From: Streptomyces termitum
Lineage (GTDB): Bacteria; Actinomycetota; Actinomycetes; Streptomycetales; Streptomycetaceae
Reading direction: 5' to 3'
Assembly: GCF_014650175.1 (NCBI RefSeq)
Contig: NZ_BMUL01000022.1
Coordinates: forward strand, 1 to 64,000
DNA length: 64,000 nucleotides
Below the pieces are notes generated by a model that saw nothing but the letters and a program-made list of their open reading frames with translations, ran no database searches and was not told the origin of the DNA. Below, piece after piece: positions 35,201 through 42,161 of the stretch (position 1 is its first letter; the number at the start of each line of letters is the position of its first letter). The translations under genes were made by a program, and so were the position numbers.

Positions 35201-35561
35201 CGCTCCAGGCCCAGGTGGCGAGCGGTGAGTGCGTGTGCTGCGGGGTGAGGACGACCACCTCTCCCCCGAGGGTCCAGCCCGCGACCCGGGTGCGGGGGTG
35301 GCCGAAGTGGGTCAGCCTGCGCGGCGTGCCTCCGGCGAGCGGGACGGCGTACGCCTCGGGCGTGCCGTCGCGGGACGAGGTCCACGCGAGCAGCCGTCCG
35401 TCCGGCGAGACGCGGGGGTGGCTCACCCGGGCGCCGTCGGAGGTCAGTCTCCGGGCCCGGCCCCCGGTCACCGGGACGCCCCACACCTCGCGGTCGGCGG
35501 TGAACACCAGCAGGTCGCCGTGGAGGTGGGGGTGGGCGGCGTAGGGGCGGTCGGAAGACAC
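32211..35561 (-). CDS. Tricorn protease homologue
   Basis: An 1116-residue protein with the tricorn layout: an N-terminal propeller (repeats with RRLTS, SPDGRLLAWTS), a second propeller, then a PDZ-like domain and a peptidase core. The catalytic set is visible: S-H in LGWSHTYVW (about 770), the nucleophile Ser in DELSGSDGDN (about 1005) and the Glu in WDLENAGV (about 1066). Tricorn cleaves oligopeptides in the cytosol. GTG 35561 follows AGGAG by four bases. It sits just upstream of the azole operon but has its own terminator, so a role in leader removal is only a suggestion. Confidence 0.92.
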   Translation of the reverse strand: MSSDRPYAAHPHLHGDLLVFTADREVWGVPVTGGRARRLTSDGARVSHPRVSPDGRLLAWTSSRDGTPEAYAVPLAGGTPRRLTHFGHPRTRVAGWTLGGEVVVLTPQHTHSPLATWAWSVPPEGGPAQRLPYGPVGDLAYGPRGEVLLRSVGMLPQSAYWKRYRGGAVGRLWISRAAADGDGAFARVVPEGHGEREADLECPLWLAGPDGSGGSGGIGGPDGFGGSGGRGDRIAFLSDLGGRARLWSSLPDGSDARPHTPEGAHPGFAARNAATDGTRVVYQSGGDLWLLADASPYAEAERVDVRLPEPRGGRAPFAVSGAEEAGDFSGGPGDADWLLEVRGTVHVLPEGDALPVALSRRPGVRCRLPRALGRTGGVAWVSDVEGADALEVLPGRAARAAAPAAPRVLAAGRLGRVLELCASPDGASLAVAAHDGRVLVVDTASGAVTELDRSAREEVTGLAFSPDSAWLAWSHPGPEGLRQIRLARAAGGGAVVEATEGRCRDESPAFTPDGAHLAFVSDGVFDPEYQTHVLDLAFLAAKRPQLLSLRADTPSLLADIGGDGGDGGAEGAEGAEGAARPAPPRTRVDAEGLPGRVVAFPVPAAEYGGLRAVGGALLWVRTPPRGTLGDAWAGTRSAPPRPRVERWDLATGVLSVLREGADGYAASADGGRVLVRDGKALSARAVAGPPGSGERPVDPARIRVTVDPVAEWRQAFAEDERLMRDNVWRSGLPELAGGGPWSRYRPLLERIGCAEEFTDLLWETHGDLGWSHTYVWPRAAEPDRERPGLLGADLAPDGDGNGDDDGDGAGTGAGGGWRIVRIVPGERSVPQARSPLAAPGTGLGPGDVLLAVDGRPVDPSAGPAPLLRGTADRPVELTVRPASGGPVRRVTVVPLASEAALRYHDLVRTRRARVRARTGGRLGYVHVPDMVASGWAQLHRDLRAEAGRDGLLVDFRENAGGHLSALVLERLTRRPVGWQLRRGNPPQSYPPLAALGPLVFLADELSGSDGDNVVAAVRARGLGPVVGVRTWGGVRAMEVGHGLVDGTRLVHPRGAFWFAHGGWDLENAGVAPDVEVTVAPHQRAAGDDPQLDAAIDVALAACARTPATRPPELPGA

Positions 35562-35779
35562 AGGGCTCCTGGCGGGACGGGATTCCCGGAAAAGTAGCAC
35601 CGTCAACTACCGTTCCCCCGCGGGGAGATCATCCAGGATTCCCGCCCGCGTCCCGGGCGATCGCACATCGGCGACCGGCTGCGCCAGGGGGCCGAGCTCC
35701 GGGAACTCCGGCCCGGTGAGCCCGGCGGTGTCCGTCCGGGACCGTACGCGTCACCACCGGCGGCCGTCGCCCCGGTCGC

Positions 35780-36070
35780 TCACAGGCCGGAGAGGTCCCC
35801 GGCCTTCTTCCGTACGGAGTCGATCGCGTCCCTCACCTTGCCGTGCCGCTCCGCGCGGGCCGCCCGGTCCGCCGGGACCAGCCGCGCGGCGGCCCGGACG
35901 GCGTACGCGTCCGGGTCGCCGAAGGCGGCCCGCGGGTGCTCGCCCGTCACCGCGCAGTGCCCGGCGACGTCCTTGACCGCCCGGAGCACGACCGTCCGGT
36001 CCACGCCGGGCTGCATGGCCAGCCTCACCTGGAAACGGGCCATCCACTTCTCGCGGTCCTGCTCCGTCAT
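35780..36070 (-). CDS. Small helical protein, HAAS-like
   Basis: A 96-residue protein starting at ATG 36070, five bases after GGAG. It is highly charged and helical, with VVLRAVKDVAGHCAVTGEHPRAAFGDPDAYA reminiscent of the HAAS-type module (helix, GEH, GDPxAYA) found in small actinobacterial regulators of membrane sigma systems. No membrane segment or enzyme motif is visible. It is transcribed alone on the minus strand, divergent from the DUF4291 gene. Function unknown. Confidence 0.6.
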   Translation of the reverse strand: MTEQDREKWMARFQVRLAMQPGVDRTVVLRAVKDVAGHCAVTGEHPRAAFGDPDAYAVRAAARLVPADRAARAERHGKVRDAIDSVRKKAGDLSGL

Positions 36071-36248
36071 GCGCGCTCCCCGGTGGGTCGGTCGGTGCCG
36101 TGGACGTTCGTCCGTCCTGCCATGGTGACGGACGCCGTGGCACCGGAGCGGGTTCCGGTACGGTCCTCCGGTTCCGTGCGCCCCGGGCCGCCAGGGTACG
36201 GCGAAATCGGCTCGCGGCGCCGACGGGGCGGGTGGCAGGGTTCGGGAC

Positions 36249-36815
36249 ATGACGCCCCCGTACCAGATCCGTGCCGACTACGACGCCCGCACGATCGTGG
36301 TCTACCAGGCGTACCCGCCGGCCATCGCCGACGCGGCGCTGCGGGCGGGCCGTTTCGTCGCGCCGTTCTCGTTCCACCGGATGACGTGGATCAAGCCGTC
36401 GTTCACCTGGCTGATGCACCGCAGCAACTGGGCCCGCAAGCCGGGCCAGGAACGCGTCCTCGCGGTGCGGATCACCCGGGACGGCTGGGAGGAGGCCCTG
36501 TCCCGGGCCGTCCTGACGACAGCCGACCCGGCGGCGGTGGCCCGGGCGGCCGTGCACGTCCAGTGGGACCCGGAGCGTTCGCCGCGCGGGGCGGCGCTGA
36601 ACCACTACAGCATCCAGGTCGGCATCGGCCGCCACCTGATCCGCGCGCTCGCCGACGACTGGACCGTCAGTCTCACCGACCTCACCCCCCAGGTCCGCAG
36701 GGCCGCGACCCTGATCCGGACCGGCAACGCCGCCAAGGCCCCGCGCCTGCTCCCCGCGGAACGCGTGTACCCGCTCCCCCGGGCCCTGGAGAATCTCGTT
36801 CCCGCGGGCGGATGA
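36249..36815 (+). CDS. DUF4291 family protein
   Basis: A 188-residue protein that matches DUF4291 along its length: QIRADYDARTIVVYQAYPPA at the N-terminus, SFHRMTWIKPSFTWLMHRSNW in the middle, and the QERVLAVRITRDGWEEAL segment. The family has no assigned biochemical function; the conserved Arg/Trp residues suggest nucleotide or nucleic acid handling. The gene stands alone. It ends 37 bases before a convergent minus-strand gene. Confidence 0.9.
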   Translation: MTPPYQIRADYDARTIVVYQAYPPAIADAALRAGRFVAPFSFHRMTWIKPSFTWLMHRSNWARKPGQERVLAVRITRDGWEEALSRAVLTTADPAAVARAAVHVQWDPERSPRGAALNHYSIQVGIGRHLIRALADDWTVSLTDLTPQVRRAATLIRTGNAAKAPRLLPAERVYPLPRALENLVPAGG

Positions 36816-36852
36816 CGACGGACCGCGGGGCCCGGCCCCGTACGAAGGGCAG

Positions 36853-37485
36853 CTACGCCCCGTCCTTGACCGGTGTGGTGCCCGCCCGCTCCGTCGGCTC
36901 GCGCCAGGCGGCGACGAGGTCGCCGAAACGCGGGAATCCGGTGCCCGGAACCGTCTCACCGTCGACCGTCTCGCCATTGAGCCAGCAGATGTCGAAGGTC
37001 TCGGTCTCGGTGTCGAGCAGGCAGCACACACCACCAGTGGCGGCAGTGAGGTCGGTGAACACCCTCCTGACGTTCGCGGACCGCTCGAACATCCGGCTCA
37101 TGGCCGAGGTTGCCGCCGTGAACTGCAGCGACGCGAAGTCCGGATGCCACGCGGGGGAGAACCTGACGGTCAGGTAGATGTACCCGACCCTCACGCATCC
37201 CCGCTCGTCGATCCTACCGAGATCCTGGAGGAAGGACTCGCGCATCACGTCATCGGCATCGATGACGAGCGAGGTGTCCAGATCGAGTGTGCCACCTGCT
37301 GAACAATCGACCGGTTCGCTCTTGAAATGCGAGGTGAACGGTACGGTCACCTGCTCCCCACCCGGCAGGGTCACCGGAAGCGGCGGGGCGTCGCGGTCCT
37401 GAGGGGCGAGCTCGGCCAGCCGCCTCAGCGCCTTCGCGACGTTCCGAGGGGGCGTGAAGATCTCGTAGCTGTAGTCCAGTCCCAT
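36853..37485 (-). CDS. Hypothetical protein, unrecognised
   Basis: A protein of about 210 residues starting MGLDYSYEIF at ATG 37485 behind GGGGCGGT. It is an alpha/beta protein without signal peptide or membrane helices. Notable patches are TVPFTSHFKSEPVDCS, the beta strand VGYIYLTVRFSP and CCLLDTETETFDICWLNG. No known family was recognised. Its codon use resembles its neighbours. It lies just downstream of the candidate graspetide operon with 120 bases between, and is probably separate. Confidence 0.65.
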   Translation of the reverse strand: MGLDYSYEIFTPPRNVAKALRRLAELAPQDRDAPPLPVTLPGGEQVTVPFTSHFKSEPVDCSAGGTLDLDTSLVIDADDVMRESFLQDLGRIDERGCVRVGYIYLTVRFSPAWHPDFASLQFTAATSAMSRMFERSANVRRVFTDLTAATGGVCCLLDTETETFDICWLNGETVDGETVPGTGFPRFGDLVAAWREPTERAGTTPVKDGA

Positions 37486-37605
37486 ACCGCCCCGCCCCCT
37501 GCCCTGATCGAACCGGCATCCTCGCACGGTACGGACCGGCTGCCCAGTCGATTACGAGGCGGTCGGCCCGGCCGCGAGAGAGGGCACCCGTGCCCCGAAA
37601 GCCCC

Positions 37606-38565
37606 TCAAGCTCCAGCAGGTGGATCCGCGTGTACGGGCGTCCGCGTCCAGGCCGTGGTCTCCCGGGGTGCGGTGCCTCGCAGCAGGGCGAACAGGGCGC
37701 GGGAGACGCGGAGGTCCAGGCGGCGGTCGTAGCCGTCGTAGCCGGGCATCGGGTTGGCCTCCAGGACCGTGTAGGAGCCGTCGTCCCCCACCATGAAGTC
37801 GAAGCCGATGAAGGACAGGCCGCTCAGGGCCTGGTAGGCCAGGCAGTGTTCGGCGACGTCGTCGGGGAGGCGGGTCGGAGTGAAGGTCCTGCCGCCCTGG
37901 CAGTACTGGTAGTTGACGCCGTCGCAGTCGATCCGCTCGGAGACGTGCTCGGTGCCGGCCAGGTGGGTGCGGACGTCGGCGCCGGGCATCCGCTCCTGGA
38001 ACAGGACCGGGCTGTGGGGCAGCAGCTCCAGCCGGGCGGTCTGCGCCGGGTCGAAGGCGGACGCCACCGTCTTCTCGCCGCTGGCGCCCTTGTAGACGGC
38101 CCGCGGCCGCGCCCGCAGGAAGGCGCGGGCCTCCTCCGCGTCGTTGGTGAGCAGCGACGCGGGCACCCGGAAGCCGCACCGGGCGAGCAGGCCGAGGTGG
38201 TACGTCTTGGCCCAGTTGCTCAGGTCGGTTCCCGGGCGGTTGACGACGAGCGCGTCGACGGTCGTGAGGATCTCGGTGAGCGCCCGGAGGCGCGCCGAGG
38301 CGGCGGCGCGGTCCGGCGGGTCGAAACCGCCGACGACGTCGAGGAGGCGCGCGTAGATCCCCGTGATCCGGGGGTCGGGCAGGTCCACCGTGAGCGTTCC
38401 GGCGGTCAGGCGTCCGCACCGGGCGCGGGAGTCCCACCGGTACGTGCCGGAGCGCAGGAACGCCACGAGGTCGAAGAAGAGGAAGGCGACGCCCTGGTGC
38501 CGCGCGCTGCGCACGGTGTGCACGATCGTGCGGTCGTGGGGCGATCCGACGATGAGGACGGTCAT
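37606..38565 (-). CDS. RimK-like ATP-grasp ligase, candidate graspetide synthetase
   Basis: A 319-residue ATP-grasp protein starting at ATG 38565, five bases after GGGGGAG. Pre-ATP-grasp domain (residues 1-100), central domain with the phosphate-binding loop AVYKGASGEKTVAS (about 160-173), LFQERMPGADVRTHLAG, and the Mg-binding C-terminal motif TVLEANPMPGYDGYD (about 280). ATP-grasp ligases activate carboxylates as acyl phosphates; in graspetides they join Asp/Glu side chains to Thr/Ser/Lys. Its ATG overlaps the stop of the upstream degenerate partner (ATGA). The nearby 108-residue TGKE-repeat protein is the predicted substrate. Confidence 0.85.
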   Translation of the reverse strand: MTVLIVGSPHDRTIVHTVRSARHQGVAFLFFDLVAFLRSGTYRWDSRARCGRLTAGTLTVDLPDPRITGIYARLLDVVGGFDPPDRAAASARLRALTEILTTVDALVVNRPGTDLSNWAKTYHLGLLARCGFRVPASLLTNDAEEARAFLRARPRAVYKGASGEKTVASAFDPAQTARLELLPHSPVLFQERMPGADVRTHLAGTEHVSERIDCDGVNYQYCQGGRTFTPTRLPDDVAEHCLAYQALSGLSFIGFDFMVGDDGSYTVLEANPMPGYDGYDRRLDLRVSRALFALLRGTAPRETTAWTRTPVHADPPAGA

Positions 38566-39464
38566 CGGGTCTCCCCCGTGCCCGCCCGCGGGCCGTGGCC
38601 GAGTTCGGCGCAGAGCTGTCCGTGGACCTCGTCGGCGATGTCCCGGTACCAGGAGAACGGCGGGACGGGCACGACGCGGCTCACCAGGGGCCATCGCCGC
38701 TCGTCGGCGACCAGGGCGGCGGCGAAGAAGCGGAGGCCCTGCCCGCGCAGGACGGCGGCGAGGTCGCGGACGAAGGCCCGGTACGGTGCGGCGGTCACGT
38801 CCACGCCGGGCTCGTTGAGGACGGTGAAGGACCGCCGTCCCACGCAGAGTTCGATGACGTAGGCGCTGGACGGCGCGAACAGGGCCCGCAGGTGCCCCGT
38901 ACCCCCTTCGCCCTCCCCCGCGCCGGGGTCCGTGGCCCTCCGGACGATCCGGCGTTCGCGGGTCAGCAGGTCCTCCACGTGGAGTTCGGCCGCCGGGGAC
39001 CGCCTCCAGTCGTCGAGCAGTTCCCCGCCGTCCGTCGTCCAGCGCTCCGGGAGCACCGAGGACGGGGCGATGCGGCGGCGCAGGTCGGCGGCGTCGGGCC
39101 AGGCCCGCGGGCCCGGCCGGTTGACGACGCGGGGCAGGAAGGCGCACAGGGACCACAGCGCGGCGCGGTACTCGTCGGCGGCGAAGCGGGCGTCCGGCCC
39201 GGACGGACCGGACCGACCGGACGGGTCCGGGGGCACGAGCGCCGACGGGTCGCGGACGAAGACCGCGACCTCGTCGCCGTCGAGCGTGCCGTGGCCGGGC
39301 GGGCGCAGGCGGACGCGCGTACGGCCGTCGGGGTCCACGCGCACCGCGAAGGGGAGCCGGCCGGGGTCGCGGCAGACCGCGTGGTCGATCGAGCGGCGGG
39401 TCAGGTAGCCGTCGAAGGAGTCCACCGCGGGATCGTCCGGGCCGGCCCCCAGGAGGAGGATCAT
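38562..39464 (-). CDS. Degenerate ATP-grasp-like protein
   Basis: A 300-residue protein beginning MILLLGAGPDDPAVDSF, ten bases after the TGKE-repeat gene and overlapping the ligase gene by four bases. It keeps an ATP-grasp-like outline (AVFVRDPS and PRVVNRPGPRAW in the first domain; RGQGLRFFAAALVAD and PVPPFSWYRDIADEV at the end) but lacks the Lys loop and the E-x-N metal motif present in the neighbour. It is probably a non-catalytic partner, for example a substrate-binding or dimer subunit. An alternative is an unrelated protein of similar topology. Confidence 0.7.
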   Translation of the reverse strand: MILLLGAGPDDPAVDSFDGYLTRRSIDHAVCRDPGRLPFAVRVDPDGRTRVRLRPPGHGTLDGDEVAVFVRDPSALVPPDPSGRSGPSGPDARFAADEYRAALWSLCAFLPRVVNRPGPRAWPDAADLRRRIAPSSVLPERWTTDGGELLDDWRRSPAAELHVEDLLTRERRIVRRATDPGAGEGEGGTGHLRALFAPSSAYVIELCVGRRSFTVLNEPGVDVTAAPYRAFVRDLAAVLRGQGLRFFAAALVADERRWPLVSRVVPVPPFSWYRDIADEVHGQLCAELGHGPRAGTGETR

Positions 39465-39474
39465 CCGCGCCGGG

Positions 39475-39801
39475 TCACATGATCGGGCGGATGAGGTCCC
39501 GCACGGCCGGCAGGGTTCCGTTCACGACCCGGGACTGGGCGTCGCACGCTTCCTTGCCCGTGTCGGAGGTCTCCTTGCCGGTGCCCTCGCTCTGCTCCTT
39601 GCCGGTGCAGTCCTGCGACTTGTCCAGGCCGCCCGCGAAGAAGCGGCCCTCCACGCCGTCCCGTTTGTCGCCGACCTGTTCGCCGCGGGCCACGGCCGCG
39701 CGGATGGCGTCCTCGATGCCGACGGGTTCCACGTCGTGGGTGTCGGCGAGGTCCGGGCGCAGCTCGGGGTGGATGAAGATCATGGGTGTGGGCGCGGGCA
39801 T
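39475..39801 (-). CDS. Candidate graspetide-type precursor with three TGKE repeats
   Basis: A 108-residue protein starting at ATG 39801, whose start overlaps the upstream stop (TGATG). The N-terminal half is an acidic, leader-like region (PELRPDLADTHDVEPVGIED). RFFAGGLDKSQD at 53-64 recalls the FFARFL-type helix of microviridin leaders. Residues 65-86 hold three spaced T-G-K-E motifs (66-69, 74-77, 81-84) flanked by Cys 65 and Cys 86. The 22-residue tail resembles no known domain. Repeated Thr/Lys near Glu/Asp is what ATP-grasp-made ester or amide rings need. The assignment is by analogy. Confidence 0.65.
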   Translation of the reverse strand: MPAPTPMIFIHPELRPDLADTHDVEPVGIEDAIRAAVARGEQVGDKRDGVEGRFFAGGLDKSQDCTGKEQSEGTGKETSDTGKEACDAQSRVVNGTLPAVRDLIRPIM

Positions 39802-40115
39802 CACTGGGCCCCTTCCCGCGGTGCGAGCAGGTCCCCGATCCGTACTCCGTCGATGATCAGGCCCTTGAGGTCGCAGTTCTCGATGACCACGTCGCGCAGC
39901 GAGCAGCCCACCAGGCGGGTGCCGTCGAGGACGGTGCCGGCGAACGTGGCGCGCCGGGCCTTGCCGTAGAGGAACTGGGAGTCGTCGAGGACGGACTCCG
40001 CGAACAGCGAGCCGAGGAACGCGCTCTGGTACCAGGTGCTCTGCCGGACGTCCGCGTTGGTGACGTACATGTTCGGCGTCAACCTCGCGCCGTCAACTAC
40101 TTGGTCGGGCTCCAT
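39801..40115 (-). CDS. Pentapeptide-repeat-like protein
   Basis: A 104-residue protein starting at ATG 40115 behind a strong AGGAGG. From about residue 20 on it has pentapeptide-like quintets in a right-handed beta-helix style: SAFLG SLFAE SVLDD SQFLY, then ATFAG TVLDG TRLVG CSLRD VVIEN CDLKG LIIDG. It is the first gene of the four-gene operon, and its TGA overlaps the precursor ATG. Pentapeptide proteins can mimic DNA or act as resistance factors against gyrase poisons, so self-immunity is conceivable but untested. Confidence 0.75.
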   Translation of the reverse strand: MEPDQVVDGARLTPNMYVTNADVRQSTWYQSAFLGSLFAESVLDDSQFLYGKARRATFAGTVLDGTRLVGCSLRDVVIENCDLKGLIIDGVRIGDLLAPREGAQ

Positions 40116-40147
40116 CTCGTCCTCCTTTGACGGAACCGCGTATTCAC

Positions 40148-40176
40148 ATTGTCGTCCCGGGTCAGAGGGCCGTCAA
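40148..40176 (-). promoter_or_regulatory. Promoter of the candidate graspetide operon
   Basis: On the minus strand TTGACG (40176-40171), a 17-base spacer and GACAAT (40153-40148). A transcript would start near 40141, giving a leader of about 25 bases to the ATG at 40115. Confidence 0.75.
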
Positions 40177-40323
40177 AAGGGGGCTCTCCGGCGTGGCGTG
40201 CTCCCCGCGTGAGCGAGACGACACGGGTTTCCGTACATCCATCGGGGCCGTTCGCGCATCTTGCCTGCGCGAGGGCCGTCCGGCCCTCGTCGGCAGCGAG
40301 ACTCCCACCGAGGGCAGAACACT

Positions 40324-41214
40324 TTGATATCTACGCCACTGCGTGTGCGCCGGGCCGTGACGGTCGTGGTCACCACCTCCGCCGTACTCGCCGGAGGCTT
40401 CTCCGCGAGCCAGGCGCGGGCGGCGACGCCGCCCGCTCCGTCCATCACCGCCCCGGGCGGGTTCGTCATGAACAACGGGACGGGCGCGACGCTGTTCGGG
40501 AAGGCCGCGGACACCCGCCGGCCGACCGGTTCCACCACCAAGATCATGACGGCGAAGGTGGTGCTGGCCCAGCGGGGCCTGAACCTCGACGCGAAGGTCA
40601 CGATCGACAAGGCCTACAGCGACTACATCGTCTCGAAGAACGCCTCCTCGGCCCGGCTCATCGTCGGGGACAAGGTGACGGTCCGGCAGCTGCTCTACGG
40701 CCTGATGCTGCCGTCGGGCTGCGATGCCGCCTACGCGCTGGCCGACAAGTTCGGCACCGGCACCACCCGGGCGGCGCGGGTGAAGTCGTTCATCGGGAAG
40801 ATGAACGACGAGGCCCGCCGGATGGGGCTGCGGAACACGCACTTCGACTCGTTCGACGGGATCAGCAACGGGTCGAACTACTCGACGCCCCGCGACCTGA
40901 CGAAGATCGCGAGCAGCGCGATGCAGAACGGCACGTTCCGCGCCATCGTCAAGACCAGGTCCACGACGCAGAAGGTGACCACCAAGAGCGGTGGCTACCG
41001 GAACATGGCGTGGACCAACACGAACAAGCTGCTGAGCACCTACAGCGGCGCGATCGGCGTGAAGACCGGCTCCGGCCAGCAGGCCAAGTACTGCCTCGTC
41101 TTCGCGGCGACCCGCAACAACAAGACCGTCATCGGCACGGTCCTCGCCGCGCCGAGCGAGGCGAACCGCACGTCCGACGTGAAGAAGCTGCTGGACTACG
41201 GCTTCGCGAAGTAG
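40324..41214 (+). CDS. D-alanyl-D-alanine carboxypeptidase (penicillin-binding protein)
   Basis: About 296 residues. TTG 40324 is chosen as the start; the purine-rich GAGGG lies about ten bases upstream. An N-terminal signal sequence (residues 1-33, RRAVTVVVTTSAVLAGG) precedes a class C/peptidase S11 domain: SxxK as STTK (70-73), S-G-C in LPSGCDAAY (about 136-138), and KTG as KTGSG (about 239). It trims terminal D-Ala from peptidoglycan stem peptides. SGC instead of SGN at the second motif is common among Streptomyces paralogues. Divergent from the graspetide-like operon, but probably unrelated. Confidence 0.9.
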   Translation: MISTPLRVRRAVTVVVTTSAVLAGGFSASQARAATPPAPSITAPGGFVMNNGTGATLFGKAADTRRPTGSTTKIMTAKVVLAQRGLNLDAKVTIDKAYSDYIVSKNASSARLIVGDKVTVRQLLYGLMLPSGCDAAYALADKFGTGTTRAARVKSFIGKMNDEARRMGLRNTHFDSFDGISNGSNYSTPRDLTKIASSAMQNGTFRAIVKTRSTTQKVTTKSGGYRNMAWTNTNKLLSTYSGAIGVKTGSGQQAKYCLVFAATRNNKTVIGTVLAAPSEANRTSDVKKLLDYGFAK

Positions 41215-41218
41215 GAGC

Positions 41219-41259
41219 GGACGGTCGGCCGGTGGTGACATCCCACCGGCCGACCGTCC
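41219..41259. terminator. Strong terminator between carboxypeptidase and class IV lyase
   Basis: A perfect 17-bp stem GGACGGTCGGCCGGTGG with a seven-base loop, four bases after the carboxypeptidase stop and upstream (in genome order) of the convergent gene's stop at 41318. Confidence 0.85.
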
Positions 41260-41317
41260 GGCCGGGCCCCCTGCCGCCCACGACCGACCGCGGTCCGGGC
41301 GCTCGTCCGGAGGGGCG

Positions 41318-42100
41318 CTACAGCTCCTCGCCGGGAATGGCCGCGTAGGCCGCGCGCAGCCGGTCGAGGACGGGGTGCGCGACGTCCATGGGGGTGGAGT
41401 CGACGGCTGACAGCGCCCGTACGCCGATCGAGACGTTGGTGGCGAACGCCGCCCGCATGGCACCGGCGCGGGCGGGGGTGACGGGGAGGACGCGGTGCTC
41501 GGCGCGCTCCCGCAGGAGCGCCATCGTGACGCCGGGCAGGACCCGGGCCCGGGGCCACACCACGGCGCCGTCGGAGTCGACGAACCCCACGTTCCAGGTG
41601 ACGCCCTCGCTGAGGTGGCCGTCCCGGTCGACGAGGAGCGCGTCGTCGAAGCCCTCCAGTTGGGCGGCGCGGCGGGCGCGGAGGGCTCCGAACAGGCCGC
41701 AGTGCTTGACCTCGGGCTGGTCGCGCTCGTGCGGGACGCTCATCGCGCGCAGGGGCGGCGGGGAGAGCGTTCCGGCGGGCCGCACGGTCACCAGGACGGA
41801 GGGCCGGCCGGACGCGGCGGGACGCCCCAGGTCGAGCAGGGGGTCGTAGACCGTGATCCGGACCGTGTGGACCCCCTTCCGCCCGGGCAGGGCCTCGCGG
41901 GCCCACGCGCGGACGCATCCGATGTCCAGGTCCGTGCCGAACACGGCCCGGCAGTCCCGGGCGAGGCGCTCCAGGTGCAGGCGGAGGCCGCGGACCCGGC
42001 CGTCGTCCACCCGCATTGAGGTGAAGTGCCCGTAGGACGTCAGGGCCAGGGGCAGGACGTCGTCGGGAGCGGCCAGGGGGATTCCGTTCAGGGTCGCCAT
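41318..42100 (-). CDS. Aminotransferase class IV family protein (4-amino-4-deoxychorismate lyase-like)
   Basis: A protein of about 260 residues with the class IV PLP fold. FTSMRVDDGRVRGLRLHLERLARDC matches the N-terminal motif, and the conserved EGVTWNVGFVDSDG segment with the PRARVLPGVTMALLRE helix forms the cofactor pocket. The PLP-binding Lys is not obvious: the usual SxxK position in these lyases reads VKHCGL, where Lys is present. The likely reactions are ADC lyase (folate) or branched-chain transamination. ATG 42100 is preferred over one five codons upstream. Confidence 0.82.
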   Translation of the reverse strand: MATLNGIPLAAPDDVLPLALTSYGHFTSMRVDDGRVRGLRLHLERLARDCRAVFGTDLDIGCVRAWAREALPGRKGVHTVRITVYDPLLDLGRPAASGRPSVLVTVRPAGTLSPPPLRAMSVPHERDQPEVKHCGLFGALRARRAAQLEGFDDALLVDRDGHLSEGVTWNVGFVDSDGAVVWPRARVLPGVTMALLRERAEHRVLPVTPARAGAMRAAFATNVSIGVRALSAVDSTPMDVAHPVLDRLRAAYAAIPGEEL

Positions 42101-42161
42101 GGGCCCCAGCATGTCCGACCGGTGGGGGGTCGGGCACGCCGGGGCCCGGGGGCGGGGCCGG

